Of a stretch of DNA of 64,000 nucleotides, positions 9,689 to 22,600 are shown in pieces; the first letter of the stretch is position 1, and each line of letters begins with the position of its first letter. The position numbers and the translations under genes are program-made. The notes beneath the pieces were generated by a model that was not told the origin of the DNA, did no database searches, and worked only from the letters and a program-made list of their open reading frames with translations. Origin of the DNA: Closterium sp. NIES-65 (Eukaryota; Streptophyta; Zygnematophyceae; Desmidiales; Closteriaceae); the NCBI GenBank assembly GCA_948144175.1, contig CANXME010002125.1:249001-313000 (forward strand), in the 5' to 3' direction.

Positions 9689-12600
9689 TGCAAGGATTTC
9701 CAGAATCCTTACTGAGGCACTCGTTAGCGAGATCATTCCAAGGGTCACGCGACGAACCTGTCCTTCCTATTTCGTCGCACCGAACCACTCCTGAGTCGCC
9801 TCCGCTCCAATCGCAACCATCACCGAGCCATCCTCGCCCAACCTCCCCGCCTAGCTAGGACTTCCCCTATTTAGTCGTGCCTTTCTCATTGTATCGTCAT
9901 TCAGTAATTCGGTAATCAGTTCATTCTCGTTATTCGATATTCTGCACACTCTGCAAGTTCATTCATAACACTTGGTATCAGAGCTACTTTCCTAGGCTAC
10001 CCCGCTTTTTTGGGTGTAATACGGACGAGGAAGGATGTCTCCAGGAGTTGCGTAGGCCGGCCAGGAGAACGAGTTAGTTGCTCCTCGCGGCCATGGTTTT
10101 ACGAGTACTCCTTCGGCACCGCCAGATCCTTGCCTCGAACGGTCGCGATCGACCGTCGCCTCCCTCCCCCCGGGCAACGGGCAGCTGTAGCTGTTGCGAC
10201 GTTAATGTGAGTAAATTTCCGCTGCAATTTACCGACGATTTCGGAAGTTTTGTGTGGAAGCTGGCGTCAGCGGACCTGCGTCGGCACCTGCAAAAAATTC
10301 GCGGAGTCGTCAACGTGTGTGGCAGTTGACGCCGTCGGACCTGGGTCAACAGCTGCGCGACAATTTCGGAGTTCATCTGATGCGGCAATTTACGACGGTG
10401 TCTCGTCGTCATTTTGCGCGCATGACTCGCAACATGTGCTTCGGCAGCTGGTGACAGGGGACGTGCGTCACTGTGGGCGACAATTTCGGAGCAACTGTGG
10501 AGAAAAAGTCAGCTGGGGAACTCGCCAGGCGCAAATGGAGTTTTGCGTCCGAAAATATCGGTGGACGAGGAGAGACGACACGCGAATTGCCCGAATTGTG
10601 CGAGGTCAACTGTCGTCCCGGCTTTTACTGCATGGCGGGCGCGTCATCGAGTATTTCGGCAGGAGTGAACGTGGACAGACGGGAACTTAAGACCCGCCGA
10701 CACTTACGGGTTGCAACAGAAAACGGAGTGGCTAAATCGCACTCAGGAGTAGTGGGACGCAGGCGGCGAGGGCAATTCGGGCCCATACACCCCGAAGAAC
10801 ACTCGGATGACGCTGCGTGCCTAGTACTGTTGACTGCTGGCTGGCAATTTCGAGAGTGGATTCCCTGTAAGGAAGTCATTTTCGGGGACAGCCTCAACAG
10901 CCCACGATTAAACGGTGTTCAAGGTACCACGCCGACAGTTACGGAGGAGAGTGGTACAGGCCGCCGGGACACACGAGAAGAAACTGCCCGACGGCTAAGC
11001 GGGGGTTGAAGAACGGCGTGAAGGGCAGGTTAAAAGCCGGTGTGAACGATCTGTGACCTTCCGTCGCCCGAACCTCACCATCCCCACCAAGTTTCTAGTT
11101 CTGACTCATGCAGTCAACTTACTTGGCCGAATAACGGGGGTGAACACGGGCCTACCCTGCGCTAGTTAAAGGCACCTGGGTTGGTGCTCGTTCAACAGCT
11201 GTACAGAAAAAAAAAAAGGTGGAGTTGCGGCACTGTTCTACTCCGACAAAAGCGGACGGGGTGAACAGCACGCGAAAAAATCGGGGCGCCGCATGACAAC
11301 AATGGTGCAGTTTGCTGGTTTCTCCTGACCCGGGCGTCTACACGAGGTGACGGCGCAGCGGCGGAGCTGAACCGGGAGCTGTGGAGTTTTAGTGGCGCGA
11401 CGGCACGGTGGGCTGCAAAGCGGTTGGGAATGATTTCCTTTTAACTAAGCTAAACCCGACTCCGATAGACTTTTCTTCTCCACCGTGGCTGGGTTCGTGC
11501 GGGCAACAACGACTATACCTCATCCGAAAAATGCGGACGCTGGGTGAACGGCGGGAAGCGGAATTATCGGGGGGTGAAACTACCAAAAAATTATGAAGCT
11601 GCGGGTATTTCTTCGCTTCTTAGAGTGCTATTGAGTCGTTGGGGGACTTCGCCTGAAAGGCACTTTTCGAAGTTGCCTGGCAAGAAACACAACGGCAAGG
11701 ATACCTAGGACCCCCGGTGTTTAAACGCACACCTCGGGAAATTCTTCTAGAAAAAAGGGAGCGTGGAAGCAGTCGTAGCTTCGGGAACTTATCGACCGGC
11801 GACGAGCGATGCGGTGAAACATCTGCAAAGCGCAGGTGGGAGAAACATGGGTTTTTGTTAAACAGCATCGGCGAGAGCAGTTTCGACTACGGAGTCAACG
11901 GCGTTGATGCCTCTAGGTTCCGTGAAACTCGGTCTTGGAATAACCCAGGGCAGTCCCCGGTTCTCGATTGAACCCACATGCTGGGGTCGGGTAGCCGACG
12001 GAAACTGATGGTGACCGAGTGGGCGGCTATAGCACGTCCGAGGTTTCGGAGGCGAACTGCAACTGCAACTGCGGATTTACGGGGTTTGATGTGAGCGACA
12101 ATTTCGGAGAGTTTTCGTGGGGACTTACCGGTTTTACGGCAAGGAGCGCCGACAATTTCGGAGGAGAATTCGGCGTTTGGTTAAACGCGCGCGTCAAACG
12201 GAGGGGGACAGCACCGCGAGATTTACACAAACTTTTTCAGGGGTACGAAGGACTTACGACGAACCGAGGAAGGCGGCAGCAACAGTGAAGGGGGGGAGCG
12301 ACAGCTGTGAAATTTCATCCCTGCCCAAGAATCATCGACACATTACGACAAAACTCTCGGAGAAACCATTTCCAACTCTGCTACCGACAACTCGCCTTCG
12401 ACCCTCCCACGACAACTGCATTAATTCTCAACCACGTCAGGAGCTGCCAACTGCAACTGCTGAAGATATCGGCTGATTCTGGCGATGTGAAGACAAAACG
12501 GTTCAGTTCGAGTATTCGATGATTTTAGTTTCAGTTTCCGGTCTACATCTTCGGGTTTTCCCTCGAAGAAATTATGGGCACGTAACACCTGGGATTCGTC

Positions 12601-15600
12601 ATCGAGTTTCCACACCGACGCAAGTTTCACCTGGGTCTCTACGCTCACCAGTCTTCTCAGTGGGACTTCACACCTGGTTTTGTTGGTTTTCATCTCGGCG
12701 CAGCTGCGAAACTTTTATGTGGAGCATTTCTTGAAAGGGGGGGGAGAAAGTGCTTGGCACTATTTCTTTCCTTGGTGTTTTCTCGAGTTTCTTCTTGACT
12801 TTGTCAGGTTGCGTCAGCACGACGGACGATCGCGATCACACCGACACGATCAACGGTTTCTGCAACATCGCGATTGAATTTCGCGTCAGCAGGTTCCCTC
12901 CAATCTCGCGTCAGTCTTCGACCGTCAGATCCATATCTGCTTCATCAACGGCCCACATTCCAACTTCAACTTCATTTTGGGCTAGTTCATCTTCGACCGT
13001 CCGATCGAAATCGGACTACATCAACGGCCTACCTTCCAACCTTTTCAAAAATATTATCGAAGGCATTTCGGCCGTCGGATTCAGCTGAAGGAGAGATCTA
13101 CGTCAGCCTTGCTAGTGTGGGGTCCGTTTTCAGTACAGGGCTGCCTTTTTTAGAAGGTGGGAGAGTGTAAGGATTTACAGAATCCTTACTGAGGCACTCG
13201 TTAGCGAGCCCATCCCGAGGGTCACGCGACGAACCTGTCCTTCCTATTTCGTCGCCCCGAACCACTCCCGAGTCGCCTCCGCTCCAATCGCAACCATCAC
13301 CGAGCCATCCTTGCCCAACCTCCCCGCCTAGCTAGGACTTCCCCTATTTAGTCGTGCCTTTCTCATTGTTGTTGGAAACAATAAGTCTAAATGCACTTCT
13401 GTCGTGTCAAAACCCAAGACACTAGCGAATCAGTCCGAATCGAAGCATCGAGTCAAACCTCGGAGGTTAGGGTAACCGCCTGGAGGTTACGGGAAAGTCA
13501 AAGGTCAGCGACCTTTGACTCGACAATTACAGCGCGACAGTTAAGGACACACAACTGACTCGTTACAGAGCAGTTGCCCGAGTCGCACTGTATCGAATCG
13601 CAACAGAAATACAGTTATCTATCTCTTCGTATTCCCTGTACTCTTATATAAAATCTTGTATTTGCTTGTTTAATTTAATCTACTTTGCTCTCACACACTA
13701 GTGCAACGAGGGTTCACAAAGCTTCATTAAACGCTTCCGCTATTACAAAGTATCCTACCCAGAGTTATCCTCTGTAAAGATTCTTAGGGCCTTTTTCAGC
13801 CCAACATGGTATCAGAGCTGACAGGGGAAACTCTAGCTTTTTTTTTTTACAAGACATGGCAACAAACAAGAAAAGAAGCTCCCCTAATGGCTCCTCGGGC
13901 ACTACTCCTACTCCACCGCCAGCCTCTGGCCTGCAGACAGAGGAAGGCACGGCAGCAAGACCAAGGGGAACGTCAACCGAGACCCCCACGAACCATCCTT
14001 CTGACTTCGACCAGAGCATGATGGAGAAAATTTTCTCCTTCATGTCCTTCTACGAGCAACACCAGCAGTCGGGACCTGCACAGACACACAACAGCAACAA
14101 CGGACCGACACCCATGAGCCTTGATGGGTCGTCATATGCGCGAGGGAATCAACAGCAGCAACCCACCTTCGCCCCGTACGAGCGCGGGTCGATCAGCTTC
14201 CTGCCTCAACCTCCACCTGCGCAAGACAAACCAATGGACGCATTACAAGTTCAGTCGCAATTCGCGCATGTCTTGAAACTGCAAATATCAAGACCTATTG
14301 ACGGAAAAGACTTCTTCACCTGGTCCTTTGAATTCGAGCTAATGATGAAGGGCGCGCAGATACTCGGTTTCTTCGACGGATCCCTGCAGTATCCAGCAAA
14401 CGGCACACAGTATGAGAAGCAGCAGTATACGTATCAATCGATGATGGCGTATACTATTCTACTGAGAAACATCACACCAACTCAGCAGCAGAACATTCGC
14501 TCTTACCGGACCTTCGGCAACTCGGCGGAACTCGCGTATGGCCATCTGAAGAACCTGTATCAAGCAACAGACAATGTAAACCAGAGCAGGTTAATGGCGC
14601 AATTGACAACAGTTGAAATGAAACCAGGAGAAAAGGGATTGGCGTATATCAGCCGATGTCGCGAATTGCGCGACAAGCTTCTTCGATGCGGAGGATCAAT
14701 CTCTGAAGACGCCTTCGTGACAGTCATCATCGGTGGCCTCGGTCCTCAGTGGCGCGCCACCAAAGCAATTCTTTGAGCCCACGGAAGAATTTCTGAAGCA
14801 GCACTCTGCGCCGAAATACACGCCGAGCAGCAGGACATGGATCTGCAAGAAGAACGACACAAACGAAAGACGACAACGTCAGAATTCGCTTTCCATACTC
14901 AGCGACGACACAACAACTACAACAACCGACAGCAGCAGCCGAAGCCAGTACCTCCGTTTTGTCACATCTGCAAGACATCAGGACATCCACGCACGCATTG
15001 CCCGTTCCGTCAGACAACACCACAGCGACAACTGCGGCCTTCAAGCTCCCAAGTTGCTTCGACACAAGCAAGTCCGACAACCACGATTCAAGCTTCAACG
15101 ACTTCAACTGGACAACCTGCACAAGGAGCAAGAAACATAGTCAACTTCATGGCCAAGATAAACGATTCTTGCATAACAGAGTCACCACCCCACTACTCAC
15201 CAGAAGAGGAGCTCGACAACAGGACGCCCCGCCGCGAATCACTCCACCCGAATCCGACTTACGCCGCCATCGCTCAAAGTGAACCGTCCGGCCAAGACAC
15301 TTGGTTTTTGGATAGTTGCTGCGGGCAACACATGTGCTCGTCCGGACGCTTCGTACAACGCGAACACCGACTCCAACGAGAAGTTGTTATCACGGTCGCC
15401 AACAATCAAAACCTGCGCACACGACGACAAGGAGTGGTACAGCTTCAGTCAAGAGAAACAAATGTCATACTGCACATGTCAAAGGTACTCATCGCTGAAG
15501 GACTCGGTTACAACTTACTGAGTGTTAGCCAGTTGATGGCGAAGGGGATTCACCTGGAAGCCGACAGCACCACCCAAGAGTTCAAGCTATACCACGGGAG

Positions 15601-18600
15601 AGGCGGCCTCTACATCGGGAAGGCAGTGCTGAAGAACAACGTCTTCGTCCTCGACTTCGTTCCTGACCTGGGCACTGCAGACAGCGACGCCATCGTGAAC
15701 TTTACCGACTGGACACACCGTCCGGATCTCGACCCCGACTTCAGCCCGGGAGGTTTCTGGTACTCCCACACTATCCCTGAAGCAGAACGAACACGAGCGT
15801 TAGCAACGATTCAACAAACACCAGAAGCAGAGACAACATCGACAGCAGCAACAACATCGGCAGCAGCAACAACATCGGCAGCAGCAGAGACAACATCAGC
15901 AGCAGCAGGAACAACGACACCAGTCACAGTCGACGAAGCACCACCAACACCCGCGCAACAGCTGAATCCAACTCAACGTGAAGTCCACCGAAGCGCCAAC
16001 TTCGTCGCCAGTTTTTACTCCAACTCCGACGCATACCAACGTTCACCCGGACACCGCGCCTCTGAAGAAATTTGGCACGCACGCACAGGACATCCAAGCA
16101 ACACGGTTTTAAACAACGCGATAAGAGCAGGAGTTCTTGACAAAGACTCCCTACTTCTACCCGACGGCAGAGAACTCCAAAAGGCACGAGGGACTTGCCT
16201 TATATGCCCCGAAGCTGACTTACCTCATCGACCGTTCGCTCCACATCACAACCCGAGCGCTCCAGCGTACGCACCACTCGAAAAGGTCTACAGCGATATC
16301 CTCTACAATCGCGAACCAGGACAAGTCAACTACAACTACACCATCACCTTCATCGACACCGCCACTCGATACGTCTGGCATCGTAACCTACCTAGCCGCG
16401 ACATGGCGCTCGCAGCATTCGCCGCCTGGCTACCGATAGCAGAGAGAGAGTCTGGAACGCAACTAAAAAGCTTCCAGTCAGACGGAGGTGGCGAGTACAC
16501 CTCTCAGCGCTTCAAGCAGTTCCTGGCGGAAAGGGGGATCAAGCAACTCCTCTCCCTTCCCTACGCACATCAGCAGCAAGGTGTTGCAGAAAGAATGAAC
16601 AGGACTCTGCAGAACAGCATGCGCAAACTGTTACGTGGCATGCGGCTACCCAACCACCAGTGGCCAGCAGCAATGGACCATGCTGTCATGCTGCACAAAT
16701 TGTTGTCGTCGTCGTCACTCCCGAACAACGCATCACCGCATCTGCTGTGGACAGGGAAGCAGGGCAGCACAAAAATGTTACGAGTCTTCGGGTGCATGGT
16801 ACAGTACAGACCCCCAGAAGCACGAGCGGGAAGATTTTCGCAACGGGCACAGTGGGGACTACACCTCGGCATCGAGAAAAATTACAACGCGTGGAGAATC
16901 TTCGACGTCCACACAAAAGAAACAGTAGCAGCACGTGATGTGATCTTCTACGAACGACTCACCCTTCAGACGTACCTCGCCGACTTGCATGAGAATCGGG
17001 ACCTCACCGGTGGTTTTCGTGGTGACCGAGCCTTCGCGCCAGAAGCAGATGAAGCAGACTGGGACGAGCAGAACGTCGACAACGCATCGGAGGAAGCCGG
17101 ACCTCTTCCGTACTGCTCCGTCGACGTGCCCATGGATGAGGATGATCCTCGCGACACTAACAACGCCGAAGTCTTCTACCATTTCGCCGACAATGGTTAC
17201 GTAACACCTGCGACAGTCAACACCAGCGAGGCAGAAAGGGTAGGGCCAAATTTCATACCCGACCCAGAAGCGGGAGACGAAGCAGCTTATCCCGAGGATC
17301 CAGAACTCCCTCGATACTCACAGACTGGGCTGCAAATCCTTGGCCTCGTCACTGCAGTCCATGGCGTCGCCATTCCTAAGAAGCCTGCGACAGTTCAACA
17401 GGCTCTGGGGGGGGAACATAAGGAGAAATGGCGTGAAGCCATGGACAAAGAGCTGAAGGCACTAGAGGAGCGCAACACCCGGAAAATCGTTCCCATCGGC
17501 GTAGCACAAAACAAGACTATTCTTACCGGAAAGTGGGTCTTCCGTGTGAAGACGAAAGCTGACGGCACCAACGACAAATTCAAAGCTCGCTGGGTCGTAC
17601 GCGGCTTTGACCAGGAGCACGGAAGAGATTACATCGAAACCTTCGCTCCGGTCTGCCGTCACACCTCACTCCGAATCCTCATCGCCGTCGCCGCCATGAA
17701 GAAAAAGAAACTGCGACAAATCGATGTCACAAACGCATTTCTCTACGCACCTGTGGATGCATAAATCTTCGTCGAACTCCCGCACGGCTCCCACGGCGAA
17801 CCCAACCGAGTCTGTCAATTGCTTAAGTCGCTCTACGGGATCAAGCAGGCACCGCGACTGTGGCAGCAGTACCTACACGCCCGCCTCATCCGCATCGGTT
17901 TCAAACAACTCCCGCATGACCAGGGCATGTATCGCCTAACAAAGGGAAGTGACTACGTTCTCCTAATCGTCTATGTGGACGATCTCCTCTACATTGGGTC
18001 AACCGACGGCATCGCCACGTGGTTCGAAGGGGAGCTTTAGAAAGACCTCACGCTCACGGTCTCTTCTACCGTTACACAGTACCTCGGGCTCAACATCCGC
18101 GAGGAAGAAAACGCAATCTATCTAAGCGCCGAGAAGTACGCCGACACCGTCGCGAAACGATTCAGCCTCACACCAAGCGCCATCTCCACGCCTTACCGCT
18201 ACACGTCAGGAACCGAAAAGGGACGATCTACCCTACTCAAGCCCGCCGGCATACGCGACTATCAGAAGAAGCTCGGATGTCTTCTCTTCGCAGCAGTCAC
18301 ATGCCGTCCCGACTTATCCTACTCCGCGAGCCAGCTCGCCACCTATCTCAAGAAGCCTGAAGCAGAGCATCTGGCGGAACTCGATCGCGCTCTCCACTAT
18401 TTCGTCAGCACCGCGACGACCGGATTAACTTATCACAAAAACGGAACTACACCGACCAAGCTAATCGGCTACGTCGACGCCGATCACGCCGGCGACACCG
18501 ATAACAGGCGCTCACGCACCGGCTATGTATACCGCCTCGAGCCTATCGGTCCTATCTCCTGGCAGTCGAGTAAGCAGGAATTAATCGCACTGTCTTCAGT

Positions 18601-19480
18601 TGAAGCGGAATATATCGCACTCTGCTCAGCCACCAAGGAGGGACTTTACCTTCGCGAACTGCTGGAAGAAGCGAAGTTAGCCGAGTTACCCAGCTTCACC
18701 GTGTTCTGCGACAACCAGTCAGCAATTCGCATCGCCAACAAGAACGGCTTCGCAAACAGAACGAAACACATCGCCCTGCGCTATTTCTTCGTGAAGGACG
18801 AGATCGAAAAGGGGAAACTCGATCTGTCATACTGTCCCACGTCTGAGATGGCAGCCGATTACTTGACCAAGAAGCTCGGAAAGCAGAAGTTCGAATACTG
18901 CATGCTGCTGACTGGACAAGGCCACGTCACCTGCGGCGACACTCCAGAAGCGAAGGGGAGTGTTGGAAACAATAAGTCTTAGTGCGCTTCTGTCGTGTCA
19001 AAACCCAAGACACTAGCGAAGCAGTCCGAATCGAAGCATCGAGTCAAACCTCGGAGGTTAGGGTAACCGCCTGGAGGTTACGGGAAAGTCAAAGGTCAGC
19101 GACCTTTGACTCGACAATCACAGCGCGACGGTTAAGGACACACAACTGACTCGTTACAGAGCAGTTGCCCGAGTCGCACTGTATCGAATCGCAACAGCAA
19201 TACAGTTATCTATCTATTCGTATTCCCTGTACTCTTATATAAAATCTTGTATTTGCTTGTTTAATTTAATCTACTTAGGTCTCACACACTAGTGCAAGGT
19301 CGGTTCACAAAGCTTCATTAAACGCTTCCGCTATTACAAAGTATCCTACCCAGAGTTATCCTCTGTAAAGATCCTTAGGGCCTTTTTCAGCCCAACAATT
19401 GTATCGTCATTCAGTAATTCGGTAATCAGTTCATTCTCGTTATTCGATATTCTGCGCACTCTGCAAGTTCATTCATAACA
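9689..19480 (+). mobile_element. Non-coding LTR retrotransposon (LARD-like), interrupted by a nested copia element
   Basis: The 5' LTR is 9689-9970 (282 bp). The 3' LTR is split into 13166-13369 and 19403-19480 by the nested element and also totals 282 bp. The LTRs differ at about 10 positions, so the insertion is moderately old. A tRNA-Met type primer binding site (TGGTATCAGAGC) begins just after the 5' LTR, and a purine tract (AAGGTGGGAGAG) precedes the 3' LTR. The 3.2-kb interior (9971-13165) has no recognisable gag or pol, so it is a non-autonomous large derivative. The word GACAATTTCGGAG recurs through the interior. I see no matching target-site duplication. It lies between paralogues A and B. 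Confidence 0.85.
13370..19397 (+). mobile_element. Ty1/copia LTR retrotransposon inserted into the 3' LTR of the LARD-like element
   Basis: LTRs are 13370-13806 and 18961-19397 (437 bp each, about 14 differences), flanked by the 5-bp target duplication ATTGT (13365-13369 and 19398-19402). The primer binding site TGGTATCAGAGC follows the 5' LTR directly, and a GAAGGGGAG purine tract precedes the 3' LTR. Parts in order: gag (about 13856-14790), zinc knuckle (about 14960-15010), protease (about 15300), GAG-pre-integrase and integrase (about 16065-16770), reverse transcriptase with a YVDD box (about 17420-18010), and RNase H (about 18460-18930). This is copia order. It is a fossil with a small number of breaks (about two or three). 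It is younger than its host element, because it interrupts it. Confidence 0.95.
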
Positions 19481-19697
19481 TGCAACAACTCAACCCAACC
19501 CAACCCAGGCACGCAGCTGCCGATTTACAGGATGCTCGAAGTGGGTTGAGGAGGCCGTACAGGTACATCCCTGCTTGTCATGGACGCAACATTCATTAAC
19601 AAAGCAGCTTACACATAAAAACAAATGCAAATAAATATAGGTGTCCCACAAAAGAATAACCACATATCATAGAGCCACCCTGTTGGAGCCAATAAAT
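19481..19697. other. 3' flank of gene B
   Basis: A short stretch between the LTR element and the stop codon of gene B, containing an AACCC-rich run near 19490-19507. It probably holds the 3' UTR and poly(A) signal of gene B, so the LTR element landed just behind this gene. Confidence 0.4.
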
Positions 19698-22600
19698 CTA
19701 AAAAGGGTTATTTTTTCTAGGCCACCGGGGAATAGCAATCCATTTGCCCAATATGTTCTTACGATGAAGAAGAATGTCTTTCTCAAAATTTCGACGACCA
19801 CCACATGATGAAAGGCCAGCCATGAAGACTGGAGCCTGTGCACATATTAGCTTGTCCACAATGGCAACAATTCCTGCAGGACCACAATCAAACACATCAA
19901 CGATAACACTTAGGTCCAATTCAAATAACACAATCAACTCCAAACGACAATGCCACCAAATTAAGGCGCGCTCCTTAACACAAACATTTCTTACCTGGGT
20001 CTTGGTCATTTAACGATGGCATCACCTCGTCAATCATAACAGTCCCTTTGACATTATCCCGCAGCCAGGACAGCCAATAGTGAGACACCTCAGTCAGCGA
20101 GCCATTCCCATACGCCCAGGCCATTCCTCCCCAAGACTCAGAACGGGGTGTTGCATCTGACTTGTTGTACGGAATGTCAGCGGCAATAAAAACAGTTCTG
20201 GCATTACGCCTCGCCTTCACACGGTTTATCAACCATGCAGCTTCTCTCGTGCATCGCTCCATGCGCTTTCCCAGAATCTTCAGCTTATCTTCAGCTGACA
20301 GACCAGCCTTTTTCTCCTCTGCCTACAGCAGCCATTCACACAGTGAGCATGAAGAATCAACTGTATAAATTAGTCCAAAAACTGGACTACCCAACGATTC
20401 TATGATTTCTGCAACAAACCAGAAAAGCCAGCAGGATAGAATGAAAGTGCACGCGATGAGTTCCAAGTCAAGCTTACCAGGTTATACGCGATGAATTCGG
20501 AGCGGAAATGTATGGCAATGAACGGCTTTGGAAGCCTGGCAACGATTCTGTCAGCCACAGCATGCCACTGCTTCGCATAGGGCATGACTTCATGTGCAAT
20601 GTCATCTGTTGCCCTGTCAAAGCGATCAAACGTGTTCTTTGAGTAGATCACCACGTCTTTGTCATCCCTGACAGCAATGGGAACGTTGGACATAGGAGAT
20701 GATATTGACAAGTGCTGTTTGCAAGGCCATCTATGTTGACTGCGATGTCATCTGTTGCCCTGTCAAAGCGGTCAAACGTGTTTCTTGAGTAGATCACCAC
20801 GACCTTGTCAGCCCTGACAGACCGGGGACAGGGGGAGCATTGTGGACAACAAACAGGCTGGGAACGTGGCCACAACGAATGGGATGGTAGCATGACCCAT
20901 GCCCCATACCCCATGCCCCATGCCCCATGCCCCACGACCCATGGCAAATGGCCAATAGCTTATGGCCCATGGCTCATGGCTCGCCACTGCACGAGAATGG
21001 CTTTAGAGTTGAGTGGCTATACGACTCACTGGAAGACTCACCACGCATGGACCAGCGAGCGGATCTGGTCGGGGCGAGCAGGCATGTGCAGCCTGACAGT
21101 GGTGGTCCGTGAGGGAAGCTGACCCATGCCCAGGGTCAGCAACGCCCCCAGGCTTCGAATAATCTCCTCTGGGAGGGGTACATAGGGGGATGTGGGATCA
21201 GTACATGGTGGTTGGTCACTGCAGAATTTTGTAAGATTAATCATAGTTTTAGTCTGCAGCACTGCAAAATCTGCACTGGGCCATGAGCCATGAGCCATGG
21301 ACCATGAGCCATGATACTAAGCAAGGCTGACGATAGCTTTCTTCCGTTATAAGCTCACTTGTGCCGAAGCAGGGCCGGCCGAGCTCAGGTGTGTCGACGC
21401 AGAGATATCCCACAGAGGGGTGGATAAAGGCAGCTCGGGCGAGGAGAAGAAAGAACTCGGGGGAGACCCACTCGGTGTCGTTGAGGTGAGCCAAGTCGCA
21501 GTAGGCACACATGGGCATGGATCGACCCACAGACAGATGGCTGTGGCCGCCCTGGGAAGCACAGGCAGCGCAATATGAAAACACATACAAAACAAACAAA
21601 CAAACCAAAAAAAAAAGGGGGGGGGGGGGGTGGGGAGGGGGGGGTTTTGTGCGGGGAGGGGTGAGTGGAGGAAGGCCAAGGAACAAAGATTGGAATTCTA
21701 AATCTGGATGACCAGGTCTTTTGAGTGATGTCATGGTGCAAAAGCATTGTGTGCAAGTGGTTGATGTGGTAGCTCAGCAAGCATTGAACTTGGTTCAGAT
21801 CAAACAATCTTGGAATATTGAGAGGTTTTTTCTTCTACTCAAAGCATGGAATGGGCTGAGAGGCGTGAGAACCCAGGAGTGTGCGAAAAAATGTTTTAAA
21901 TCACAAATTCACCTTTGGGAGGACGAGGATGCGGTTGGTCTCTCTAGCGACCCGTGCCGCCTCAATGACATGGATCTTGGCGTTGGTGAGCTGCTCCTCC
22001 ACCGCTGCAAACACCAGATACTTGCGACTCGCAAAGTCCTGCATCGAAACAACAACAATAAGGAGGAATTTGACAAACAATAACACACACGCATGCGCAC
22101 GCACGCGCGCGCGCACACACGCGCGCACATACACACACACACACACACACGAGGGACAAGAGAGGTGTACAATATTCCGATGTCCTAGAGTCCTTTTCAC
22201 ACAGCAATAACGTAACAGAAATTGGAATCAGTTGGAACAGCTAACACATGACCCGGAAATGTACCCAAGACCAGCAGGTGCAGCTCGTGTGCTTACCGTG
22301 AGTTTGGAGAACGGCATGCCAGGCACAGGCCAGCACGACTCAGGCCAGTGATTGCACGGACTGTCCTGATCACTTGGATTGCTGCCGCTGCTGCTGCTGT
22401 TGCTGCCGGTGGTGGTGTTGATACTACCCTCATCTCGTTCTGTGGAGTCCTGTAAGAGGTCTTTCGTATAGTTCCTCTCTATCTCTTGCACTTTCCCGCA
22501 AAGAGAATCGATTTGGGCAGAAACGTTCGACACCGATAACTTCTGGGCTTTAACGCCTCGCTTAAAGAAATGGTTTTCAGGGAAGCGACTCAGGAGATTG

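Noticed and set aside
9992-13088. Several 60-180 codon open frames in the interior of the outer LTR element
   Set aside because: None shows gag, protease, integrase or reverse transcriptase motifs, and they overlap on both strands as expected for chance frames.
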